Shown here: positions 1 to 9,081 of the stretch, one piece after another
Layout: the number at the start of each line of letters is the position of its first letter
How positions within the stretch are numbered: the stretch's first letter is position 1
Source of the DNA: JBJXHN01 sp046233135
GTDB taxonomy: Bacteria; Pseudomonadota; Alphaproteobacteria; Rhodospirillales; Rhodospirillaceae
Length of the DNA: 64,000 bases
NCBI GenBank assembly: GCA_046233135.1
Contig: JBJXHN010000003.1
Coordinates: 620,001-684,000, forward strand
Reading direction: 5' to 3'
Notes under the pieces: model-generated
What the model saw: only the letters and a program-made list of their open reading frames with translations
What the model was told of the DNA's origin: nothing
The model's database searches: none
Position numbers and translations under genes: made by a program

Positions 1-1
1 C

Positions 2-1624
2 GGGGCGGAAGCCGGGGATTTCATGACCTCTATGGACAATATGCTGGAAGCCAATGGGGTTTCCGGCAACCGCTTTGGTCTGACGGCCTTTGGTGGCACG
101 TATTCGGAAACCGGCGCCGTGCTCGATGTCGGCGGCAGCCTATTCGGTTCTTCGTCGGATTATGCCTCGGCCGTTGGCAGCCTGACGTTCCAAGGATCCC
201 GAGAAGACGGCTATGCTGCCATCGTGCTGATGGGCAACACCTATTCCAGCGCATTCCGGTCCGATGCCGGGCGGTCGGCGATCATGCTCACCAGCGACGA
301 AACCCGGACCGAAGTGGATTACAGCATCGATCAGGACGATGCCCTGGCCGCATTGACCAACAACAACATCCGATTCACAGCCATTGCACCTCAAACCATG
401 AGATACAATGGCAATGAGGCCATTGCCGTTGTTCGTCCCGAAGGCGGCTCCGACTATCTTGTCTACTATCTGGACTCCGGCGTATTGAAGAGTGCATTCA
501 TCAGCAGCTCGGCAGAACTGTTCGACGGCGTCACGGTGGGCGACTACACCGCGTTGGCCCTGGGCACGGACGGCGCCATCGTGGACTACTCCAATATTGG
601 TGTTCTTGGTGGCACCTCAGAAGATTCCCTGCTAGCCCGCCTGCTGCTGGCCATGAGCATCGAAGAATCCGCTGACGACGCCGCTCAGAACATCGAAGAC
701 TCCGGGCAAATGCAAACCCAGGTGGCCGTCCGGAACCTGGTCTCCTCGGTTTCTGGACGGACGGACGCCTTGCGGTCGCTGACGCGCAGCGGCGGCCAAC
801 AGAGCGCATCCCTGCGGGGTGACGATCAAAGCGGTCTTGCCGGCGGGGATCAGGCCTCTGATTACGTAACCGACCGTCTCGCAGTCTGGGCCGAAGCCAC
901 GGGCACCTTGTACAGCGACTGGGGATCCTCCGATCCGTTCGAGGGCTTTCTGTTCGCCGGCACCGGCGGAGCGGATTATCGGGTGACAGATTCCCTTCTT
1001 CTGGGTGCCAGCATCGGCTTTGAATCGGCCAAGAACACGTTCCAGAGCGGCCGGGACAGGGACACCGTCTATTTCAACACCACGCTTTACGGAGCTTATC
1101 TGCTGACGGACTCCGTGGCTGTCGACGGTCTGGTGTCAGTCGGCTATGGCCGCAACGAGGTCAATCAGGCGCTGGCCCTGGTTGGGGATGGCAAGTCCCA
1201 GTTCAACTCGGTTCGCGTGGTCAGCGCAGCCAACCTGTCCTATCAGGACATGTTCGATCAGGTCACCCTGTATGGGGCCGCTGGTCTGTCCTATGCACAC
1301 GAAAGCATGGACGACTATCGGAACGACAACGAGGTGCTGGTGGAAACCGATTCTAACCGTCTGGCCCAAACCCGGATTTCCGGCGATGTCGGCTATCAGT
1401 TCGACATGGGTGACGGGGTCCTGCTGGAACCCTTCGTCACCGCCAGCCTGGAATGGGACATATTGCGGTCGGACGACAATGATCGCGTCGGCATGACCGG
1501 CGGTGGCGGGGTGCGAACCTATATCGGTCCCCAGGTCAGCGCCGGACTTTACGGGTATACGGAATTGGTCCGCAGCGAGGAAAACGCCTACAACATCGGC
1601 GCCAACCTTCGCTACCAATTCTAA
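2..1624 (+). CDS. Autotransporter beta-barrel domain protein (5' end outside window)
   Basis: This is a type V secretion protein whose C-terminal barrel inserts in the outer membrane. The frame is open from base 2 with no convincing start, so the N-terminus and signal peptide lie upstream; the first ATG in frame is at 23. Counting from that ATG there are 533 residues: about 270 of passenger or linker, then a barrel of about 255 residues starting near AVWAEATG, with alternating hydrophobic strands. It ends in YQF with a terminal Phe, the usual outer-membrane assembly signal. The passenger has no motif I recognise, so the exported function is unknown. The beta-domain call is firm. Confidence 0.85.
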   Translation, partial: GAEAGDFMTSMDNMLEANGVSGNRFGLTAFGGTYSETGAVLDVGGSLFGSSSDYASAVGSLTFQGSREDGYAAIVLMGNTYSSAFRSDAGRSAIMLTSDETRTEVDYSIDQDDALAALTNNNIRFTAIAPQTMRYNGNEAIAVVRPEGGSDYLVYYLDSGVLKSAFISSSAELFDGVTVGDYTALALGTDGAIVDYSNIGVLGGTSEDSLLARLLLAMSIEESADDAAQNIEDSGQMQTQVAVRNLVSSVSGRTDALRSLTRSGGQQSASLRGDDQSGLAGGDQASDYVTDRLAVWAEATGTLYSDWGSSDPFEGFLFAGTGGADYRVTDSLLLGASIGFESAKNTFQSGRDRDTVYFNTTLYGAYLLTDSVAVDGLVSVGYGRNEVNQALALVGDGKSQFNSVRVVSAANLSYQDMFDQVTLYGAAGLSYAHESMDDYRNDNEVLVETDSNRLAQTRISGDVGYQFDMGDGVLLEPFVTASLEWDILRSDDNDRVGMTGGGGVRTYIGPQVSAGLYGYTELVRSEENAYNIGANLRYQF

Positions 1625-1829
1625 ATCATACCGCGGGCAATCGGGATCGACCTAACACGAATACTTTGACCTAGAATCATATGGCTGAGTCATAGAGAGG
1701 ACCGGAGAACCGGTTGTGCGCAAGCGCGTCTCCAACTCCCGCCAAGCGTTCCTTTCGCCTCCCACTTTTCCGCTCGACGCCCGAAAACCAGACGGCCTTC
1801 GGGCAGCCACAAAACGACCGCCTGTCCAC

Positions 1830-1868
1830 AAGCCCGTCCGCCAATCCGGCAGACGGGCTTCCTTTTTT
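1830..1868 (+). terminator. Rho-independent terminator
   Basis: Arms AAGCCCGTC (1830-1838) and GACGGGCTT (1852-1860) form a perfect 9-bp stem followed by CCTTTTTT. It lies 206 bases after the autotransporter stop and ends transcription before the gene at 1987. The rest of 1625-1986 shows no convincing gene. Confidence 0.85.
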
Positions 1869-1986
1869 GAAACTCTCTCCCACCTCTTTCCCCCGTCATC
1901 ATACCGTCACTGGACCGCCGGCGCGGCCCTGGCCACCTTCCCTGCCGACCCTTTCAGAACCACCGCCCGCGCCGGAGGCCCGCCCG

Positions 1987-2838
1987 ATGAACACCGACCG
2001 CCCGAAAGTCGTCCTGGTGGTGATCGACGGCCTGGGCTTCGACACCGCCATCACCGAAATGGGCTTCCTGGAAGGCCAGGTGGAAGCCGGGCGAGCGCGG
2101 CGATGGCGCATGCGCAGCGTCCTGCCCAGCCTGTCCCGCCCCTGCTACGAAACCCTGCTGACCGGCGTGCCCCCTGCCGAGCACGGCATCACCAGCAACG
2201 GGGTGGTCCGGCCGTCCTCCATGGACAGCATCTTCACCATCGCCCGCGCCCACGGCCGGCGGACGGGGGCTGCGGCCTATTCCTGGTTTTCCGAACTGGC
2301 CAATGGTGTGCCGTTCGATCCCGTCATGGACCGGGAAGTCACCGACGGCCCCGGCGGCATCCAGTTCGGCCGCTTCTATGTGCTCGACCCTTTCCCGGAT
2401 CAGGAACTGTACTGGCAGGCGGACCGGCTGATCCGCCGCAATGCGCCCGACCTGATGCTGGTCCACCCCATGGGCTGTGACCACATGGGCCATGCCCATG
2501 GGGGCGACTCCCTGGAGTACCGCCGCGCCGCCGCCCATTCCGATGACGCCCTGGCCCGCCTGATCCCCGACTGGCAATCCCGGGGGTACCGGGTCGTGGT
2601 CACCGCCGATCACGGTATGTGCGCCGACGGCCACCATGGCGGTACCGCCGACAAGGTGCGCGACGTGCCCTTCTGGCTGCTCGCCCCCCCGGAAGGCGTC
2701 GAACCGGGACTCGCCACGGATGTCGCCGGCCAATGCGCCGTCGCTCCCACAATCCTGGATCTGATGCATTTGCCCATACCGGAACCTATGGTGACCCAAA
2801 GCTTGCTCAAACAGAGTTTTTGCGACTGCGAGGCTTGA
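1987..2838 (+). CDS. Alkaline phosphatase superfamily protein (type I phosphodiesterase/nucleotide pyrophosphatase-like)
   Basis: This is a 283-residue predicted cytoplasmic metal-dependent hydrolase of phosphate esters. VVIDGLG near residue 14 supplies the first metal-binding Asp. PSLSRPCYETLLTG near 50 is the nucleophile loop. CDHMGHAHG and VVVTADHGM supply the remaining Asp and His metal ligands, followed by a later HHGG. The start at 1987 is chosen because the fold begins directly with the first beta strand; the frame is open further upstream but reads as low-complexity sequence over the terminator. No signal peptide is visible. The substrate cannot be told from the sequence. It stands alone, 135 bases before the signalling operon. 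Confidence 0.8.
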   Translation: MNTDRPKVVLVVIDGLGFDTAITEMGFLEGQVEAGRARRWRMRSVLPSLSRPCYETLLTGVPPAEHGITSNGVVRPSSMDSIFTIARAHGRRTGAAAYSWFSELANGVPFDPVMDREVTDGPGGIQFGRFYVLDPFPDQELYWQADRLIRRNAPDLMLVHPMGCDHMGHAHGGDSLEYRRAAAHSDDALARLIPDWQSRGYRVVVTADHGMCADGHHGGTADKVRDVPFWLLAPPEGVEPGLATDVAGQCAVAPTILDLMHLPIPEPMVTQSLLKQSFCDCEA

Positions 2839-2973
2839 TCAGCTGTCCCCAATGATGGTTTCATGCTCCTGCAAAGGTAAAGCGCCGTCATCAGAAGCGG
2901 CGCAAGGGGCACGAAGGCGTGGCCGGGTATAACATCAGACCACCAGCAGATCCGTCCAGGCCCTCTTGGGACA

Positions 2974-3921
2974 ATGAGTATGGATGCCGAGGTATTCATA
3001 GCGGTGGAGCCTGCAAACACCCGGGCCTCTCCGACGGCATCGGCACCCGCCCTGGAGGCGGAACTGGCGCATCTGCGCGCCCGTGTGGCCGAGCTGGAAC
3101 GGGACAAGGCCGATCTGGAAATCGCCTTGACCAGCGCCGTCGAGCATGGCGACGTGGTGGAGACGGAGCTTTATGCCGCCAACACCATCCTTCAGTCGGA
3201 AATCCGCGAACGCATTGTCGCCGAGGGCCGGCTGGCCAAGGTGCTGGAAGCGGTCAGCCGGCAGATGACCGACCTGGAAGTGCTGGTCCAGACCCTGACA
3301 GACCACGGCGACGCTATGGAAAGCGAATGGCTGATGCGCTATGCCGCCGTCGATGCCCAGGCCCGCATGGACCCCCTGACCTGCATCGCCAACCGCCGCC
3401 AGCTCGACGAAGCCCTGGATCAGGCCTGGAAGCGCTGCCGCCGCTCCGGTTTCCCCTTGTCCGTGGCCATGTGCGACCTGGATCACTTCAAGTCCTATAA
3501 CGATACCCTGGGCCACGCAGAGGGCGACGAGGTGCTGAAGACCTTCGCCGAGGTGCTGCGAAGCTGCTGCAAGCGCGCCATCGACCTGCCCGCGCGCATG
3601 GGCGGCGAGGAATTCGTGGTGCTGTTCGATGAAACCGGCCTGGAAGACGCCCGCGCCGTGGCAGAGGCGATCAACCGCTCCCTGTCCGAACGCGCCATTC
3701 CCCATCCGGGCAGCCCCAAGGGCCGGGTGACCGTCAGCATCGGCGTTGCCTGCATCCACCCCGCTGATGGCGGCGATCCCGCCGGCCTGCTGGCCCGCGC
3801 CGATACGCTGCTCTATGCCGCCAAGGCCGAAGCCCGGGACGTGGTGCGCTGCGACACCGGCCCCATGCGTCCCGCTCCCGCCGCCCCTTCTTCCTCGCCC
3901 CCCCATCCGGAGGAGACATGA
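2974..3921 (+). CDS. Diguanylate cyclase (GGDEF domain) with N-terminal coiled coil
   Basis: The enzyme makes cyclic di-GMP from two GTP. The 315 residues hold a charged helical, coiled-coil-like segment (about 28-125) and then a GGDEF domain (about 130-295). The active-site motif is GGEEF at 210-214. An RAID inhibitory site lies exactly five residues before it (201-204), so product inhibition is expected. No membrane segment or sensor domain is visible, so the input probably comes through protein contacts. The stop overlaps the next start by four bases (3918-3921), tying it to the kinase/STAS/phosphatase genes. The order differs from Pseudomonas siaABCD, but the set of activities is similar. 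An alternative ATG lies two codons downstream. Confidence 0.93.
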   Translation: MSMDAEVFIAVEPANTRASPTASAPALEAELAHLRARVAELERDKADLEIALTSAVEHGDVVETELYAANTILQSEIRERIVAEGRLAKVLEAVSRQMTDLEVLVQTLTDHGDAMESEWLMRYAAVDAQARMDPLTCIANRRQLDEALDQAWKRCRRSGFPLSVAMCDLDHFKSYNDTLGHAEGDEVLKTFAEVLRSCCKRAIDLPARMGGEEFVVLFDETGLEDARAVAEAINRSLSERAIPHPGSPKGRVTVSIGVACIHPADGGDPAGLLARADTLLYAAKAEARDVVRCDTGPMRPAPAAPSSSPPHPEET

Positions 3922-4526
3922 CCGTGTCCGTGCCGTCCGCCGCCTCTTCCTCCCGCGCCGGAGTCCTGAGATCGGACCGCGACGCCATGGAGAGCCTGAC
4001 GCTGAGCTTCTCGCCCAGCCTGCTGCCCCTGCGGCAGCGGTGGCGCAACAACGGCCTGTCCGCCGATTTCCTGGGCGACTATGTCACCACCTTCTTCCCC
4101 GGGCAGGAAGGGGATCCGCAAGCCCCCAGCCAGGCCAAGGAGGTCAAGGCGGCGATCACCTATGTGGCCAACGAGCTGCTGGAAAACGCCATGAAGTACA
4201 GTGACCGGGACCTGCCCTATCCGGTCACCATCCGGCTGATCCTGCATCCGGACCGCATCGTCTGCCTGGCGACCAACGCCGTCGACGCCGCCCACGCCGC
4301 CGCCATGCGCCGCTATGTGGCCGACCTGGAATCCAGCGATCCCCAGGAGCTGTACATCACCATCCTGGAACAGGGCGGCCGGGGCGAAGGGGGGTCCGGT
4401 CTGGGGGTGGTGACCATGATCAACGACTACGGCGCTGCCGTCACCTTCGACATCGTGCCCAATGCCGACGGCAGCGAGACCGTCACCACCCGGGCCGAAA
4501 TCCCCCTGGGAGAGACCTTGGCATGA
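3918..4526 (+). CDS. HATPase-domain anti-sigma-factor-like kinase (slr1658-type regulator)
   Basis: This 202-residue protein carries a GHKL ATPase fold: an N-box around NELLENAMKYS (Asn90 the likely Mg ligand) and a glycine-rich GGRGEGGSGLG lid near 152-162. There is no histidine phospho-acceptor domain. By family it should be a serine kinase or anti-sigma-type switch protein that phosphorylates the STAS protein encoded next. The N-terminal 30 residues are Ser/Ala-rich and probably disordered. It overlaps the cyclase gene upstream and the STAS gene downstream (ATGATGA), implying translational coupling. Pairing with the STAS partner is inferred from gene order and from the slr1658/slr1659 family. 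Confidence 0.8.
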   Translation: MTVSVPSAASSSRAGVLRSDRDAMESLTLSFSPSLLPLRQRWRNNGLSADFLGDYVTTFFPGQEGDPQAPSQAKEVKAAITYVANELLENAMKYSDRDLPYPVTIRLILHPDRIVCLATNAVDAAHAAAMRRYVADLESSDPQELYITILEQGGRGEGGSGLGVVTMINDYGAAVTFDIVPNADGSETVTTRAEIPLGETLA

Positions 4527-4966
4527 TGAGCGAAACCCCGCCCCGGACCCCGCCGGAGGGAGCCCTGCCCGCCTCCTTCCCGACCGCCACCGACCGAGAA
4601 AGCAGCGCTGCGACATCACAGATGCAAGAGATTACCGGAGAGACCTACACCGTCCAGTACAGCCCGGAGACCGGCACCATCATCCTGACCGGGACGCTGC
4701 GGCTGAACGGAATGGCCGAATACGCGCCCATCGCCGACGCCCTGCGTGCGGCGCTGGAGGCCGCCAAAGCCTTGACCCTGGACATGCGGGGGCTGGAGTT
4801 CCTTAACAGCTCGGGCATCGCCATGCTGTCCAAATTCGTGATCGAGGTGCGCAACAGCCAGGACGTCACGCTGACCATCCTGGGGGATGGAGCCCTGGCT
4901 TGGCAGGCCAAATCCCTGTCCAACCTGAAACGGCTGATGCCGGCCCTGACCCTGGATCTGGGATAG
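4523..4966 (+). CDS. STAS-domain anti-anti-sigma-like protein (slr1659-type)
   Basis: This is a 147-residue partner-switch protein. The first 35 residues are Pro/Ser/Thr-rich. The STAS fold occupies about 40-147 and holds the conserved LDMRGLEFLNSSGIA segment; Ser96 or Ser97 in NSSG is the expected phosphorylation site. Phosphorylation would come from the kinase encoded just upstream and dephosphorylation from the PP2C phosphatase encoded 32 bases downstream. The output is not visible here. No sigma factor lies nearby, and the diguanylate cyclase at the head of the operon is the most likely client. Confidence 0.85.
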   Translation: MMSETPPRTPPEGALPASFPTATDRESSAATSQMQEITGETYTVQYSPETGTIILTGTLRLNGMAEYAPIADALRAALEAAKALTLDMRGLEFLNSSGIAMLSKFVIEVRNSQDVTLTILGDGALAWQAKSLSNLKRLMPALTLDLG

Positions 4967-4998
4967 GCCCGGCCCGCCCTGACCGGGAGATCCCGCCG

Positions 4999-7068
4999 AT
5001 GAGCGCCCTGATCCGTCTGCTGCGCCGCATTCCCCTGGGCCAGCGGATCTATCTGACCCTGGCCATCTACGTGGTCGCCGTCGCGGCCCTGGTGGTGGTG
5101 GGCTGGCGGATCTTCGATCTGATCAACGGCCATCGCGATGCCCTGGTCAAAGTGCGCTGGGAAGCCACCGCCGTCGCCGCCCTGACCGAGGAGGTCGCGG
5201 GCCTGCACGGCATGGTGCGGGAGGCCCTGAGCATCGCCGACCGGGGATCGGTGGACAGCGCCCTGGTCCAGCGCGACAAGGTCCGGGCCGCGATCGCCGT
5301 CCTGCCCAAACCCTCTGACGAGGTCCGGGCCGCCGCCGGAAGGCTGGAAGCCGCCACGGCCGCCCATATGGCCGACTTCGATGGTATGTTGGCCCTGAAC
5401 AAGGATCTGGAGCGCACGTACAGGGACATTACCGGCTGGACCAGCCAGATGCTGGGCCTGTTCGGCATCCTCGACCGTCTGGCCACCTCGGGTGCCTTGC
5501 CGTCCGCGGCGGGGCCGCTGCTGCGGGCGGCCAACCAGGGGTTCCTGAAAGGCCTGATCAACGGCAACGCGTTCTATCTGACCCAAGAGGCGCAGAAGGC
5601 CGACCTTGCCGAATCCGGCTTCCAGACCGTCGCCGATACGGCCGGGTCCCTGGCGGCCATGGCCACCGATCCCTTCCAGACCGGCATCATCGCGTCCCTG
5701 GACGAACGGGCGCAGGAGATGGTCAGCAAGGTGCGCACCCTCGACCGGCAGTTCGCCGAACGCAAGCAGGTGGAGCGCAGTACCCTTGCCGCGTCTCGGC
5801 GCACCATGCTGGCCGAGGTCACGACCCTGGAGACCCTGGCGCTGAAGCGGGAGTCCGCCTTGCAGACCGCCCTGGGCGATCAGGCCCGCAACGTGCTGCT
5901 GCTGTCGGCGCTGCTGGCCCTGGGGGTTATGGTGGCCGGCGTGCTGGCCAACGGCCTGGTGGTCGCCAGTATCCGCACACCGATCCTGCGTCTGAACACC
6001 ATCATGCAGGACCTCGCCGCCGGCCACTGGGACCGGGACGTGGACGGCACCGGAACCCGCGACGAGGTGGGGGCCATGGCCCGCACCCTGCAGGTCTTCA
6101 AGGAGACCGCCCTGCGTGCCCAGCGTCTGGAGACGGAAAAACGCGAGGCGCTGGCCGCCGAGAAGGCGGAAACCGAACGCGCCCTGGCCCGGCTTGATCA
6201 GGCCCACGGCGAGATCACCGCCCTGAATGCCCGCCTGAGCACCGAGAACGTGCGGCTGGGGGCGGAGCTGGACGTGTCGCGGCGGCTGCAAACTATGCTG
6301 CTGCCGCGGGAAGAGGAACTGGCCGACCTCCACGGTCTAGAGGCCGCCGCCTTCATGGAGCCGGCCCACGAGGTGGGGGGCGACTACTACGACATCCTGC
6401 GCGGCGAGGACGGGGTGCGCATCGGCATCGGCGACGTCACCGGCCATGGCCTGGAAAGTGGCGTTGTGATGCTGATGACCCAAAGCGTGCTGCGCACCCT
6501 GACCATCAGCGAAGAAGAGGACCTGACCACCATCCTGGACGTGCTGAACCGCACCCTGTTCACCAACATCCAGCGCATGGGCAGCGACAAGAACCTGACC
6601 TTCGCCCTGATCGACTACCTTCCCACCCCCACCGGTGGCGGACTGCGGGTGATCGGCCAGCATGAATCCCTGATCGTCGTGCGCGCCGACGGGTCGGTCG
6701 AGGAAATCGACACCAGCCTGCTGGGCCTGCCCGTGGGCCTGGTGGACGACCTGAAATCCTATCTGGCGGAAACCGAAGTGGCCTTGCACGCGGGCGACGT
6801 GGTCGTCCTCTATACCGACGGCATCACCGAAGCCGCCGATCCGCAAGGGACCTTGTTCGGCCTGGAGCGCCTGAAAGCCCTGGCCGCCGAACACCACGAG
6901 AACTCGCCCCATGCCATCAAGGATGCCATCCTGCGGGCGGTCGGTGACCATATCGCCGGCGGCACCGTCTTCGATGACCTGACCCTGATCGTGCTGAAAC
7001 AGCGTCCCCGGCCGGTCCCGTCCAACGACGCCGCCGCCACCCCGGTGGCGGAGCCGGCGACGGCCTGA
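4999..7068 (+). CDS. Membrane-bound HAMP-PP2C (SpoIIE-type) serine phosphatase
   Basis: The 689 residues run as transmembrane helix 1 (about 17-37), a periplasmic sensing region of about 250 residues, transmembrane helix 2 (about 298-322), a HAMP linker (about 320-375), a coiled coil and a C-terminal PP2C phosphatase (about 440-675). Metal-binding motifs include GGDYYD (Asp462), IGIGDVTGHG and VLYTDGITEA. It should dephosphorylate the STAS protein of the same operon in response to a periplasmic signal, as SiaA or RsbU-type phosphatases do. The start at 4999 puts the basic segment IRLLRRIPLGQR just before helix 1. No known ligand-binding fold is evident in the sensor region. Confidence 0.92.
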   Translation: MSALIRLLRRIPLGQRIYLTLAIYVVAVAALVVVGWRIFDLINGHRDALVKVRWEATAVAALTEEVAGLHGMVREALSIADRGSVDSALVQRDKVRAAIAVLPKPSDEVRAAAGRLEAATAAHMADFDGMLALNKDLERTYRDITGWTSQMLGLFGILDRLATSGALPSAAGPLLRAANQGFLKGLINGNAFYLTQEAQKADLAESGFQTVADTAGSLAAMATDPFQTGIIASLDERAQEMVSKVRTLDRQFAERKQVERSTLAASRRTMLAEVTTLETLALKRESALQTALGDQARNVLLLSALLALGVMVAGVLANGLVVASIRTPILRLNTIMQDLAAGHWDRDVDGTGTRDEVGAMARTLQVFKETALRAQRLETEKREALAAEKAETERALARLDQAHGEITALNARLSTENVRLGAELDVSRRLQTMLLPREEELADLHGLEAAAFMEPAHEVGGDYYDILRGEDGVRIGIGDVTGHGLESGVVMLMTQSVLRTLTISEEEDLTTILDVLNRTLFTNIQRMGSDKNLTFALIDYLPTPTGGGLRVIGQHESLIVVRADGSVEEIDTSLLGLPVGLVDDLKSYLAETEVALHAGDVVVLYTDGITEAADPQGTLFGLERLKALAAEHHENSPHAIKDAILRAVGDHIAGGTVFDDLTLIVLKQRPRPVPSNDAAATPVAEPATA

Positions 7069-7084
7069 TCCGGGGCTACGGGGG

Positions 7085-7696
7085 CTACGGGCGGACCTGG
7101 TCGGCGAGCAGGACGGCCATCGCCCGGACGGCATCCAGAAACGGCCCCATGTCCTCATAGGGGTCGGGACAGCGCGTCTCAGTGCAGACCACCCGCCCCC
7201 CCTGGCGCTCGATGGCGCAGGCCAGCATCAGGTTCACCGGCAGGCCGAAGTCCTCGACCTGCAAGCCGTCGCGATCCACCTGCTGGCGCCGCCGGACCGC
7301 ATCCGACACGTCGCGCAGGGGACCCCAGGCATGGGCGGTGCGCTGGGGCAAAAGGCCGCCCATGCCCCGGGGCAAGGCGGCATAGCCGATGACGGGCTTG
7401 CCCAGGGCCGCAGCCACGCCAATTTCATAGGCTGTACCGTCATCCACATTCGGGCCACGAAAGGGAACCAGATTCGCCAGCACGCCGTCGCAGGCGCCGA
7501 TCATCGCTTCGTTGGCCTGGAAAATCGCCCGGGCCAGGGACGGACCGGGGTCGGACGGGGCGTGGGCGCTCAGGTCCGCATCAAGGGGAAACAGGCCCGT
7601 CAGGCCGTGGTCGGCACAGATTTCCTGCTTGCGCCGGCCAAGCGTCACGGCTTCGGGATGGAAGACATCCGGGCCGGCCAGATACACCTTGGGCAT
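7085..7696 (-). CDS. Nucleoside 2-deoxyribosyltransferase
   Basis: This 203-residue enzyme of nucleotide salvage swaps or hydrolyses bases on 2'-deoxyribonucleosides. Family signatures are the N-terminal VYLAGPDVF strand and loop and the DDGTAYEIG motif, in which Glu91 is the expected nucleophile and the Asp/Gly/Thr shape the active site. The length is somewhat longer than the classical lactobacillus enzymes (about 160). It converges on the phosphatase gene with a 16-base gap, so the two 3' ends almost meet. It has no operon partner, and whether it is a transferase or a hydrolase cannot be decided here. Confidence 0.88.
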   Translation of the reverse strand: MPKVYLAGPDVFHPEAVTLGRRKQEICADHGLTGLFPLDADLSAHAPSDPGPSLARAIFQANEAMIGACDGVLANLVPFRGPNVDDGTAYEIGVAAALGKPVIGYAALPRGMGGLLPQRTAHAWGPLRDVSDAVRRRQQVDRDGLQVEDFGLPVNLMLACAIERQGGRVVCTETRCPDPYEDMGPFLDAVRAMAVLLADQVRP

Positions 7697-7735
7697 CGCA
7701 GCGTGTTCCCCCTGCGGACGTTATTGCATCGGATG

Positions 7736-7753
7736 TACCCCCCCTCGGGGGTA
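7736..7753. promoter_or_regulatory. GC hairpin in divergent intergenic region
   Basis: TACCCCC and GGGGGTA form a perfect 7-bp stem with a four-base loop, followed on the + strand by an AT-rich run (CCTTTTATTTTT) before the gene at 7784. It could be a weak terminator or a leader structure. No further evidence separates these. Confidence 0.35.
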
Positions 7754-7783
7754 TGCCTTTTATTTTTCACAGGATCGCCGTGA

Positions 7784-8917
7784 ATGAAACTCTTCTCCTG
7801 CCACGCCTGCGGACAAATCGTCCATTTCGAGAACACGGTGTGCGAACGCTGTGGTCATGCGCTGGGATATCTCCCGGGGCCGGGCATCGTTTCGGCACTG
7901 GAGTGGGACGGAACGCAGGGTGCCTGGCAAGCCCTGGCCCCACCCGGGGGGCTGTGGCTCTATTGCGCCAATTATGAGTTGGGCGCCTGCAACTGGATGG
8001 TTCCGGCCAGCGGCACTGGGGCCGCGAACGGCGGGCAAGCCACAGGCGGCGGCGGCGGTTCGGCGGGGCAGGCCCTGTGCCCGGCCTGCGCCCTGAACCG
8101 CACCATCCCCGACCTGACGGTCTCGGAGAACCTGCAGGCATGGCAGCGGCTGGAAGGCGCCAAGCACCGTCTGGTCTACGCCCTGAACCGCTTCGGCCTG
8201 CCGGTGTTTTCCAAGGCCGACGACGCCCACCAGGGGCTGGCCTTCGACTTCATGTCCGACTGGGACAGCCCCTTCGGTGAACAGAACCGCGTGCTGACCG
8301 GCCACGCCCAGGGGGTGATCACCGTCAATATCGCCGAAGCCGACCCCGCCCGCCGGGAAGAGGTGCGCATGGCCATGGGCGAGCCCTACCGCACCCTGCT
8401 GGGCCATCTGCGCCATGAATCCGGCCACTACTGGTGGGAACGGCTGGTCCAGGGCAGTCCCCGCCAGGATGACTTCCGCGCCCTGTTCGGGGATGAACGC
8501 CAGGACTATGCCGAGGCCCTGTCCCGCCACTACGCCGGGGGGCCGCCCACCTCCTGGCCCGCCCATTACGTCAGCGCCTATGCCGCCTCTCACCCCTGGG
8601 AGGACTGGGCCGAAACCTGGACGCATACCCTGCATGTGATCGATACCCTGGAAACCGCCTGGGCCTTCGGGATCGACGTCCAGCCCCGCCATGGCAGCGA
8701 TCCGGCCCTGGCCGGCACCGCCGATGTGGACCCCTACGACGTCACCGACTTCGACGCCCTGATGGAAGACTGGCTGCCGCTGGCCATCGCCGTGAACAGC
8801 CTGAACCGCTCCATGGGACAGCCGGACATGTACCCTTTCGTCCTGACCCCGGCGGTCATCGAGAAAATGGCCTTCGTTCACCAGGTGATCCGGCGGGGCG
8901 CCCTGCTACCGGTTTGA
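7784..8917 (+). CDS. Putative zinc-binding metallopeptidase with N-terminal zinc ribbon
   Basis: The 377-residue protein begins with a zinc ribbon (Cys6, Cys9, Cys20, Cys23). A second cysteine group (YCANY...ACNW...CPAC) lies near 63-104. A catalytic-looking HESGH motif at 211-215 sits in LLGHLRHESGHYWWERL, with further acidic residues downstream (EDWAETW). This architecture matches the bacterial putative zinc peptidase family once called DUF2248. Its substrates are unknown to me. It is predicted cytoplasmic, with no signal peptide or membrane helix, and it stands alone between divergent and downstream units. Confidence 0.8.
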   Translation: MKLFSCHACGQIVHFENTVCERCGHALGYLPGPGIVSALEWDGTQGAWQALAPPGGLWLYCANYELGACNWMVPASGTGAANGGQATGGGGGSAGQALCPACALNRTIPDLTVSENLQAWQRLEGAKHRLVYALNRFGLPVFSKADDAHQGLAFDFMSDWDSPFGEQNRVLTGHAQGVITVNIAEADPARREEVRMAMGEPYRTLLGHLRHESGHYWWERLVQGSPRQDDFRALFGDERQDYAEALSRHYAGGPPTSWPAHYVSAYAASHPWEDWAETWTHTLHVIDTLETAWAFGIDVQPRHGSDPALAGTADVDPYDVTDFDALMEDWLPLAIAVNSLNRSMGQPDMYPFVLTPAVIEKMAFVHQVIRRGALLPV

Positions 8918-9081
8918 GCACGGGGCAGCGGCCCATAGACGATTGCCCCGGGGCACCCCCTGGTGTCGGTGCGCCTGTGATGCCACATTCCGTGTAGTCT
9001 TTATATCCGCTCATCCCCTCCGTTGCCCTCTGGCCCCTCGGGCCGGAGCGGGGCGGCCCCTCCCGCATTTAAGGACCCTCC

